DNA from: Hemicordylus capensis
Lineage: Eukaryota > Chordata > Lepidosauria > Squamata > Cordylidae
Assembly: GCF_027244095.1 (NCBI RefSeq)
Contig: NC_069657.1
Location: 413,135,063 to 413,199,062 of the forward strand
DNA length: 64,000 bases
Reading direction: 5' to 3'
How positions within the stretch are numbered: the stretch's first letter is position 1; each line of letters opens with the position of its first letter. Under the pieces are notes generated by a model. That model searched no databases and had not been told where the DNA came from. It saw only the letters and a program-made list of their open reading frames with translations. The position numbers were made by a program, and so were the translations under genes. Of this stretch, positions 56,662-64,000 are shown piece after piece.

Positions 56662-56894
56662 CTGCTGGGAAAGATAAGCGATCATTTAAGAGCAGGAAAG
56701 CAACGTCGGGAAAAGCTTTCACTACAGCTGCCGCCACCTAGCCAAACATTTGCTAGATTAGATTTGTGTTCCAGGTTAATGCTCTTGGGATAGTGCAGGC
56801 TACACTAAGAATTTTTAACCACTACCTAATCAAGTCTATAAAGAAGAGATGCTTGAGAATATAGTTCCTTGCTTATTCTATAGTGCTCATAAAG

Positions 56895-56988
56895 AAGGGG
56901 TGGGCAAACGTGGCCCTCCAGCTGTTGTTGAACTACCATCTTCCCCAGCCGCAATAAACAGCTGGAGGGCCAAATTTGCCCACCCCTG
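56895..56988. mobile_element. Short palindromic hAT-like MITE, 94 bp
   Basis: GGGGTGGGCAAACGTGGCCC and GGCCAAATTTGCCCACCCC are inverted ends; GGCCCTCCAGCTGTTG pairs with CAGCTGGAGGGCC. Flanks TCATAAAG and CCATAAGG agree at 6 of 8. Confidence 0.75.
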
Positions 56989-57441
56989 CCATAAGGGGTC
57001 CTTCTGCCCCCATTTCAGATGTTGCACAGGTTCCCCCCGCCCTTTTCAAACGAGGAAGAAATCATCTAGTTTATTGTACGGATTTATATCCCATCTCTCC
57101 TGACACATGTCGCCCTAAGGCAGCTAAGAAGGAGAAAGAAAATGCTATCTGATATTCATTAGTAAAATTTCTGCCATGAGAACATATTGCATTTTTAAAA
57201 TTTAAATGCTCCAAATCAGTTTCACACACACGGATGGGTAATATTTTGAGCAAGTGGTCAGGGAACAAAACTGCTTTTTAAAATTTATCGGCTATGCAAA
57301 CTGCTTGTGAACTCTTTATTTGTCATTTAAGAGACTTGATGTCCCACTCTTTAAGCAGAAAGGCCTTCCAAGGCAGCCTACAAAAATGACAATAATATGT
57401 CTCAATAAAATATACAGTTAAAGATGTGCACGCAAGTGCGC

Positions 57442-57494
57442 GCACACACAAACTCTATTGCAGATCAGCCATAAACTAATAGGGATCAAGATAG
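57442..57494. repeat. 53-bp target site duplication, copy 1
   Basis: GCACACACAAACTCTATTGC...GGGATCAAGATAG; identical to 58343-58395 except one base. Confidence 0.9.
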
Positions 57495-58342
57495 TTTAGT
57501 TTTAGTTTATTACTATCAACGATCAAAGATCAGCAATACAATTTAAAACTTTACAGAAAAGTACGAATAAAAAGAATACATAAAATAACAACAACAACAA
57601 TCAGAAGGAGAGCAAATCCCATTTGCATATAAAGATAGCTGTTATCCAACATCCTAACCGAGCCAAGAATCTAGAAGACAAGACAGGAAGTTAGTTGCTG
57701 TTGAGTCCTAATAGCAATAGAGCAGAACTTAGCCACCTTATACGTAATAGAAGGAATTTTATCTGCAAGCAAAAAAGCAACATAAAATTCTTCTGAACGA
57801 CCAGGTAAAGATAATACAATTGGAGTTAATAAAGTCTGTCGTATGTCCCTGTAGAATAAGCAGTGCAACAGAACGTGTTGTACATTTTCAACATCCCCTA
57901 GACCACAAGGACAAAGTGTCACTCCTTGGGACCTTCAAAAATCTCCCAGAAAGCACTGCAGAGGGCAGTATATCGTGTCTTGCCCTGAAAAAAGCCCTTT
58001 GATGGCGGGGGTAGATTAAGGTTTGTAAATCAGAAGATGAACCTCCAAAAGGAAAATCAAGTCTCCTCCTGATATAGTCAGAAATAAGACTAAGGTCATT
58101 CTGATATTCTATGTCCAGAATTCTTTGTTTCAACACCTGTACAGCCTGGTCATAACTTAAGAGGGAAAGGTAATCTTGCGAGAGGCCCAGGGCTGAAATT
58201 TTATTCTGGACAGCTTGCATCCAAGATGACTGAAATCTATCAGCCAGGACCAGAGAGATCCAGCCTTGAGGGGAAAAACTGATCTTAAGCCAATAAATTA
58301 AGATTAAGATCCATGCCCTGGCTTCAATTCTATGAATCTATT
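57495..58342 (-). mobile_element. 5'-truncated LINE, ORF2 C-terminus with zinc knuckle
   Basis: Minus-strand non-LTR retrotransposon end. It reads SDYIRRRLDFPFGGSSSDLQ, RHQRAFFRARHDILPSAVLS and RFLKVPRSDTLSLW, then CPCGLGDVENVQHVLLHC (a C-x-C...H-x4-C knuckle as in many LINE ORF2 C-termini) and FLLADKIPSITYKVAKFC. The frame shifts near 57890-57920 where two overlapping frames meet. The 3' end has AATAAACTAAAACTAAA. Clade not recognised with confidence. Flanked by a 53-bp duplication. Confidence 0.75.
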
Positions 58343-58395
58343 GCACACACAAACTCTATTGCAGATCAGCCATAAACTAATAGGGATCAAAATAG
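58343..58395. repeat. 53-bp target site duplication, copy 2
   Basis: GCACACACAAACTCTATTGC...GGGATCAAAATAG; it directly abuts the 5'-truncated end of the LINE fragment. Confidence 0.9.
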
Positions 58396-58439
58396 CAGCA
58401 GCAATGAAAATCTAGGGGTGTTATAAGAGGTTCAATTGA

Positions 58440-58690
58440 AAGGCCTTATGGAGGCAAGTCTTGAGGGCCGCCTTAAATAAGGCCAGTGAGGCAGCCAGTT
58501 GAATCTCCCCAGGGAAGGCATTTTACAGTCATTGTGCCACCACAGAAAGAGCCCGACCTCCAGTTGCCACCAACCAAATCTGCAACAGTAGTGGGCCAGA
58601 AAGCAGGGCTTGCAAAATTGATCTTAACAGCCCAAGAAGTTCATATAATGTAGGGACTCTTTCAGGTACCCAGTCACAGACAGTACCGGG
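58440..58690. repeat. LINE-derived repeat
   Basis: GGGAAGGCATTTTACAGTCA, TGTGCCACCACAGAAAGAGC and CCAGTTGCCACCAACC resemble a dispersed LINE segment common in sauropsids. Family uncertain. Confidence 0.4.
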
Positions 58691-58828
58691 CTTCAAATGT
58701 TCACACCAGTACTATGGATTCAGCGTTTGGGTGGCAAATGACTGGAAAAAGAAGGCGATATGGACAAGTCATAATATGGGGTTCAAAGTGCTTAGCTTAA
58801 AACAGCCAGTCATAACAAGAAACAATGT

Positions 58829-59512
58829 ACAGGTGGACCCCATTATCCACAGGGGTTCCATTCTCACAGATTTCTGAGGGTAATGAAACCACGGATAGCA
58901 GAGCATGGGAACAATGGGAATCAGGGTGGTGGTGGGTTAGATTCCTGGAGGCTTGAAAAAAGGGGCTGAAGACAGTGGAAAACAGCAGATATAATCAAAA
59001 TAAAGTGCCATACTGTGCTCCGCAGGTCTCCTGGTGTCCAGCAAAGCCCCCACAAAGTCTCAAATCCCTCATTTTCTCACAAAAAAATTGTGGATTTTTT
59101 TTTTAAACAGATAAGCCACAAAATGACTCCTTTCCCTCAAAATGGTGGCCAGAAATGACCTCCAAGGTCATTTCCGGCCATCCCAAAACCACAGATACAT
59201 GGTTTTTAACCATTTCTTCACTGCATATGCTGAGGTCGGGTGTCATAAGAACAGCCCTGCTGGATCAGGCCCAAGGCCCATCTAGTCCAGCATCCTGTTT
59301 CACACAGTGGCCCACCAGATGCCACTGGAAGCCTACAGGCAAGAGTTGAGGGCATGCCCTCGCTCCTGATGTTACTCCCCTGCAACTGGTATTCAGAGGC
59401 ATCCTGCCTTTGAGACTGGAGGTGGCCTACAGCCCTCCAACTAGTAGGATGTCAACTGCCCAACTGCAGATAGGCAGAACTGCGGATGTCATGAATAACG
59501 AGGTTTGTCTGT
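58829..59512. mobile_element. Tigger/pogo-like MITE with nested CR1
   Basis: Left end TACAGGTGGACCCCATTATCC and right end ATAACGAGGTTTGTCTGTA form imperfect inverted repeats with TA flanks, as in Tigger-like Tc1/mariner elements. GGAAATGACC and its complement near 59150-59180 pair at the centre. A CR1 3' end is inserted at 59247-59452. Confidence 0.65.
59247..59452 (-). mobile_element. CR1 LINE 3' end, nested
   Basis: CATAAGAACAGCCCTGCTGG to CAGCCCTCCAACTAGTAG is nearly the same as 23546-23752. Flanks GGTGTCA and GATGTCA may be a short duplication. Confidence 0.85.
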
Positions 59513-60332
59513 ATGTCTAAAACTGATAAAGTGTTCCTAGAAGTAAGGTATATAATGTTTAATCATAATGACTTTGGGGGTTACAGCTCCTGCATTATGC
59601 TTGGCTCAAGAAATTTGATCACCCACACTGGTGTTGCTGGATTCTTACTTGATTTGCATCCGTAATGATTAACCTTTTGTTTTGATTCTGTCTCTTATTT
59701 CTTGGGATCAACTGGAGGAATCTAGCCTTTCAGCTGAGTATTGGGCATGATCAACCTGGAAGGGAATTTATACAAGGAGCTTCATTTTCTCCTACGAAAG
59801 GCAGTCCCACTCACAGTGTGTTACCATAATCCATCCTGGATGCAACCAATGCTTGGGTGGACTAAGGTTAGGGCTGCTTTTTCTAGGTAAGGTCATAGTA
59901 GGCATACTAGCCAAAGCTTACAGATGTTTTTTTGTTGAAATGCTGGACATATTCTAAATGAATATTTGCATATACTGTGTCATTATTGGAATCTGCCTTT
60001 ACCAGAGGGAGAATGGACAAGCCACCACTGCTGCCACCGGATAGTTCTGTTCCTACTGCCCAACAGCCACATAGTCCTAACTACCTTGTCTGCTAATGGC
60101 AGCCCCCATGCAGATTTTTTAAAACGGTGATCATATATCAACAGCAGCTGATTCATATAAGTCAGTCAAGACTAAACTGACTGACACATCAGCCAAGCTG
60201 CAGGACTAATGGGTCTGCAATGACCGTGGCAGCAGCCAGCAGGTAGGTCACTGCAAAGTTGCTGTTAGAGGCTTTCACATCAGAAGCATAGTACAATACA
60301 GATTGTTGTAGCACAGCAGTATTGCGTGCCAC

Positions 60333-60755
60333 TAGGGGTGTACACAAAACCGCCACACTGCGGTCTGGCACTGGGGTGGGGGTAGCTTTAAGAGCGGTGG
60401 GAGGGTTTACTTACCCCTCCCGCCGCTTTCCCGCTGTGGCGCCATAATCTTAAGAGTAATTGGGGTGGCAGGATACCTCCCTGCTGCCCCTTCCCCGCTG
60501 CTGCTCTGCAAACTTCCCAGTAGTCCTGTGCGCACGCTTCACGTCTCTGAAGTTTGCAGAGCAGTAGCAGGGAAGGGAAGGCAGGGAGGTATCCTGCCGC
60601 CCCAATTACTCTGACCATTACGGCGCCAGAGCGGGAAAGCGGCGGGAGGGGTAAGTAAACCCTCCCGCCGCTCTTAAAGCTACCCCCCACCCCCGAACCG
60701 AACCAACAAGGTCTGGACCGGTCTGGAGGCCTTTACTGGTCTGGGCCCATCCCTA
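60333..60755. mobile_element. GC-rich foldback MITE, 423 bp
   Basis: Ends TAGGGGTGTACACAAAACCG and TCTGGGCCCATCCCTA; flanks CGTGCCAC and CATGCCAC agree at 7 of 8. Arms GTTTACTTACCCCTCCCGCC and GGCGGGAGGGGTAAGTAAAC are perfect complements. Confidence 0.85.
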
Positions 60756-60850
60756 CATGCCACCCCACTTGTAATCAAGTATGTATACTAAACACAAATG
60801 ATATCTGATCATGCAAAGTAAATATATCAATGCTACATATTGCAAAATAC

Positions 60851-61012
60851 CTTGGTCGATAACTTTCAGTGCCATCTTTGATAGTTGGCAGTGTAACCTT
60901 TATAGGATGACCAGAGGCAGACATGGACTTCTGGTGTCGAGGCCGTGCTGATACTGCAGAAGCAACAGCAGAACCAGCAGAAGAGGTACTGCTTGCAGAC
61001 ATTTCCGTTAGG
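60851..61012 (-). CDS. MARK1: MARK1 spacer exon (SLTEMSASS...YRP)
   Basis: A 162-nt coding exon, phase 2 on both sides. It encodes LTEMSASSTSSAGSAVASAV, then SARPRHQKSMSASGHPIKVT and LPTIKDGTESYRP, collinear with recalled human MARK1 (LTEMSVSSISSAGSSVASAV, HQKSMSTSGHPIKVTLPTIK). The acceptor is AAAAG|CC with a weak pyrimidine tract, and the donor is CCAAG|GTATTT. The split Ser codon joins the upstream exon ending AACAG to this exon's first C. The segment is low-complexity Ser/Ala-rich followed by a conserved basic block. No damage is visible. Confidence 0.95.
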
Positions 61013-61230
61013 CTTTTATCATGCAGAATAAGGAATAAAAAGCACTATGTTCAGATTTTGAGAAGTTCAGGTCAGTATTTTCACGTAAAATCTTCAAACT
61101 AATGTTAGATACACTTTACAGTACAGTACAATCATTTCAAGAACAGATTTAAAACCAAGATTTAAAACCAAGATAGCAACAATGCATATGCAAGACTGTT
61201 TTGTATTGGCTCATTTGCAAATTTATGGGA

Positions 61231-61503
61231 GGAGAGCTGGTCTTGAGGTAGCAAGCATGATTTGTCCCCTTTGCTAAGTAAGGGAGATTATATGCATGAT
61301 CACTATAAGATGTTTCCCTTAGGGGACGGAGTGGCTCTGGGAAGAGCAAGAAGGTTCCAAGTTGCCTCCCTGGTATCTCCAAGATAGGGCTGAGAGAGAG
61401 TCCTGCCTGCAACCTTGGAGAAGCCGCTGCCAGTCTGAGTAGACAATACTGAGCTAGATGGATCAATGGTCTGACTCAGTATATGGCAGCTTCCTGTGTT
61501 CCT
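61231..61503 (+). repeat. 5S rRNA-derived SINE with target duplication
   Basis: GAGCTGGTCTTGAGGTAGCA, CCCCTTTGCTAAGTAAGGGAG (5S-like), CTCCAAGATAGGGCTGAGAG and TGGTCTGACTCAGTATATGG. Flanked by AAATTTATGGGA (61219-61230) and AAATGTATGGGA (61504-61515). Confidence 0.87.
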
Positions 61504-61874
61504 AAATGTATGGGAAGCATGCTCTTAGGATGCAAGGTTTTCTAAGTGCCAAAGAAAACACTTGGAAGGAACTTATTTACTGGTGATGCATTCCTGTACT
61601 TGTTTGGGAACAGATTAAAATGGGATAAAACCAGAAATTAATATTTTCAGCAATTCTGTTGTAGCAAAATAGTGGCTGCTCCTAAGCCCCTGGAATGAAA
61701 ATATATGGAGCTTTTATCCTATTATCAAAACAATCCAGAGGAAATAGTGTACCCCAGTGAAAGGGCATCAACTCCCCACAAATCTCATCTCTTTTTTAGC
61801 CTACTTTCTTTAAGGAAAGCAAGCTTGTGAGATCACCTGGCACTGTGTGTGTGTGTCCCACCCTATGCACTTTG

Positions 61875-62165
61875 CAATGCCTGAGTCAATATAAACCAAA
61901 TTGCATACAGTTGAAGAGACACATAGGGACACTTCAGTGGTGTCGTTTGTAATGTCATCCACCCCGATTCAAGATGGCGGATGCATGAACGTTTGAGGCG
62001 CAAGAGGGCTAATTTGTGAACCACCTAACCAATTTGAACCAAAATTTGCTACAGCTGTAGGGAGACATAGGGATGGCTGAAGGGCAGAGTTTGTAATGTT
62101 GTCATCCACCCCAATTCAAGACGGCAGACGCATTAACGTTTAAGGCTGAAATGGGATACCTTGTG
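61875..62165. repeat. Two tandem units of about 145-150 bp
   Basis: Unit landmarks repeat in order: AACCAAATT-GC-ACAG, GAC-CATAGGGA, TTTGTAATG-TCATCCACCCC, ATTCAAGATGGCGGATGCAT (second copy ATTCAAGACGGCAGACGCAT) and TAACGTTT-AGGC. Class unknown. Confidence 0.75.
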
Positions 62166-62534
62166 AGGATAGTAATTATCAGTTAAGATTATAGTGAAAG
62201 GAAAGTAGGCAGATTAGTTCTTACCAGAACTTGTTTTTTGTTTTTAAAGAAAACACTTGCAACTTACTTCCTTGACTAATCATGGTACATAATGTGTACT
62301 CATCTTCACAGCTAATCTTAATGAATTAACTCTATCATTATTATATCTGATTAAAACATCTGTAATTTTAAAAGGTGAATATCCTAGTAGTTTCCAAGTG
62401 CAAAGAGATGAACAAGCCTCAGTATGTACTTCAAGGCAAATGAGATCAGCTCACCAACAGCAGAGAATGTAAAGCAACTATTTAACAAGAAGGACCTTTT
62501 TGTTGACCAGAATTTTATAGTTTACTCTTTAAAC

Positions 62535-62714
62535 CAGGCCTGCTCAACTTAGGCCCCACAGCTGTTTTTGGACTACAACTCCCATAATCCCCAGCCACAG
62601 TGGCCAATAGTCAGGGATTATGGGAGCTGTAGGCCAACATCTACTACTACTGTGAATATTTATATACCACTCTTAAACAAAATTCTCAAAGCGGGCCAAC
62701 GTTGAGCAGCCCTG
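62535..62714. mobile_element. Palindromic hAT-like MITE with a small insertion
   Basis: Ends CAGGCCTGCTCAACTT and AACGTTGAGCAGCCCTG; arms GGACTACAACTCCCATAATC and GATTATGGGAGCTGTAG. Near 62640-62700 the right arm is interrupted by a TATATACCACTCTTAAACA piece similar to the family E tail. Flanks agree at 6 of 8. Confidence 0.8.
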
Positions 62715-62979
62715 TTTTGAACAAAGAAAATGGTACTGCTGCTTTTCAGTTTATTTAGCCCCTACAGAATACTAACGTAGTAATTTTTTCTGCAGAACTA
62801 ACAATTCCCCAAACCTAAGCAATAGTTACTCCTGGAGCAGAAGTAAGGGGAAGCAAGGACAACTTACACTCATGGTTGGAGTGAAAAACAGAGCACAACT
62901 CTAATCATTTTAGCCTCACAACATTATTTGGTCAATCCAGGGCAAGGTCCAGGACAGAGTTGCCTAAATTAGATAGATA

Positions 62980-63115
62980 CAGTGTTCCTCCTAACAGGGA
63001 TTCCCAGATGTTGTTGACTAAAACTCCCAGAATCCCCAGCAGCAATGGCTTTTGCTTGGGGATGCTGGGAATTGTAGTCTACAACAGCTGAGAATCCCTG
63101 TTAGAGGGAACACTG
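62980..63115. mobile_element. Palindromic hAT-like MITE, 136 bp (CAGTGTTCC family)
   Basis: Same length and layout as 6048-6183: ends CAGTGTTCCTCCTAACAGGG and CCCTGTTAGAGGGAACACTG, central GCAATGGCTTTTGCTTGGG loop. Flanks GATAGATA and GAGAGATG agree at 6 of 8. Confidence 0.85.
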
Positions 63116-63360
63116 GAGAGATGCCAGCCTGAGGGCAGATGAACTCAACCTTTCCAACAAAGATGATACCAGGAAGAGGATGATGCAAGTTAGGCACTGC
63201 TGCCCTTTGCCATTCCCTGGGGCTTCCGTTACCTTGTCCAGCTGCAGGACCTGTTTGGGAGTGGTTTGTTCTCGGTGTCTCAGAGCGTATGCAAACTGTC
63301 TCTGAGGCCAAAGAGAATTCAGCGTGAATGTCTAAATTTTGGATGGGTGAGGTTCAGTAC

Positions 63361-63461
63361 CTGTTGTCTTTCCCATTCTGTATAGCAGAATAGCGATCTG
63401 TAGAGCGTTCACAGACGTAGGTGTTTCTTCGCGTCATGCTAGTCCCAGAAAACACGTTATT
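63361..63461 (-). CDS. MARK1: MARK1 spacer exon (NNVFSGTSMTRRNTYVCER...)
   Basis: Rightmost MARK1 exon in the window; earlier exons (kinase and UBA domains) must lie beyond 64000. It has 101 nt, starts in phase 0 after TTTTCTAG and ends before a GTACTG donor. It encodes NNVFSGTSMTRRNTYVCERS followed by TDRYSAIQNGKDN. The MTRRNTYVCER block is shared by MARK paralogues, while TDRY-x-A-QNGKD fits MARK1 best from memory. No other coding exon is seen between 63462 and 64000. Confidence 0.94.
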
Positions 63462-63602
63462 CTAGAAAAGAATGAGGGAATATGTAAACAATACTGTAGA
63501 GTAAGAAAGCATTTGAAAAAATGCATGACTAAATAACGTGGGGTGTCTAACGCATGAAAGAACATATGCATATGCCAATTTAAAGTCAATTGGCAGAAAT
63601 AT

Positions 63603-63850
63603 TATTTATTTACAAAATGGATATACCACTTCTCAACAAAAAAATCAAGTTCTCAAAATCATTTATGTAGCAAAAGAAATGAAAATATGGTTCCCTGCCC
63701 TAAAGGGGCTCACAATATAAAGAGAGGTACTTAAGGAAGACACCAGCAATAGCTACTGGAGGGACACTATACTGGGATGAATAGGGACAGTTGCTCTCTC
63801 CCTGCTAATCTAAAAGAGCCACCACTTTCAAGGGTGCCTCTTTGCCCAGT
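63603..63850 (-). repeat. Family E repeat in MARK1 intron
   Basis: GATATACCACTTCTCAACAA, AAGGGGCTCACAATATAAAG, AGCTACTGGAGGGACACTAT, GGACAGTTGCTCTCTCCCTG. From 63851 to 64000 nothing is recognised. Confidence 0.65.
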
Positions 63851-64000
63851 CACCAAATTGCTGCGTTATCTATTCTGAAAACTGACTAAAGGCATACATG
63901 AACAGTCCCAAAATAGAATCCCTCTAGCAACACAGACCCTACAAAGACTTTATTAAAATGGATTAAATCAATTTATTTGATTTAATCAATCAATGACATT

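Larger units (their letters stand above)
56662..60850 (-). other. MARK1: MARK1 intron
   Basis: Intron with a palindromic hAT MITE (56895-56988), a LINE fragment between 53-bp duplications (57442-58395), a LINE-like piece (58440-58690), a Tigger-like element (58829-59512) with a CR1 3' end inside, and a GC-rich MITE (60333-60755). The remaining 59516-60332 shows nothing recognised. Confidence 0.7.
61013..63360 (-). other. MARK1: MARK1 intron
   Basis: Intron with a 5S-SINE (61231-61503), a two-unit tandem repeat (61875-62165) and two hAT MITEs (62535-62714, 62980-63115). No coding sequence recognised. Confidence 0.7.

Noticed and set aside
61875-62165. CRISPR-like array
   Set aside because: Only two long diverged units with no short identical repeats or spacers; vertebrate genome.

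Overview
The window is vertebrate nuclear DNA, almost certainly from a squamate reptile. It has intron-exon genes with GT-AG splice sites, no bacterial gene packing, and a dense repeat load of squamate type: Sauria-type SINEs, MIR-like CORE-SINEs, 5S rRNA-derived SINEs, CR1 and L2 LINE fragments, many palindromic hAT-like MITEs and one DIRS element. Family names are from memory of typical sequences; no database was searched.

Two host genes are visible, both on the minus strand. The right third (46883 to beyond 64000) holds the last five coding exons of MARK1, a microtubule-affinity-regulating kinase, ending in the KA1 domain and the ELKL C-terminus. The kinase and UBA domains lie to the right, outside the window. 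About 14 kb downstream, in a GC-rich island (about 32300-33350), is the first coding exon of the C1orf115 (RDD1) orthologue with a clean splice donor. MARK1 followed by C1orf115 on the same strand is, from memory, the human 1q41 order, which supports MARK1 over MARK3. The second C1orf115 exon was not found to the left and may lie beyond position 1.

Layout: 1-32300 is intergenic or C1orf115 intron with SINEs, LINE 3' ends and MITEs. 32300-33350 is the C1orf115 promoter and exon 1. 33460-35700 is a nest of insertions (a 5S-SINE split by a hAT MITE and by a Sauria SINE, followed by another hAT element). 37580-43750 is a decayed DIRS-type tyrosine-recombinase retrotransposon with inverted terminal repeats and an internal complementary region. 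43750-46882 is MARK1 3' flank and 3' UTR. 46883-64000 is MARK1 exons and introns with further repeats, including a LINE fragment bounded by a 53-bp target duplication.

No cluster of genes forming a new pathway is visible. The novelty is in mobile-element structure: repeat families I cannot classify, long foldback elements, a shared SINE body carried by two different promoters, and a MITE carrying paired NRF1-like and YY1-like sites.
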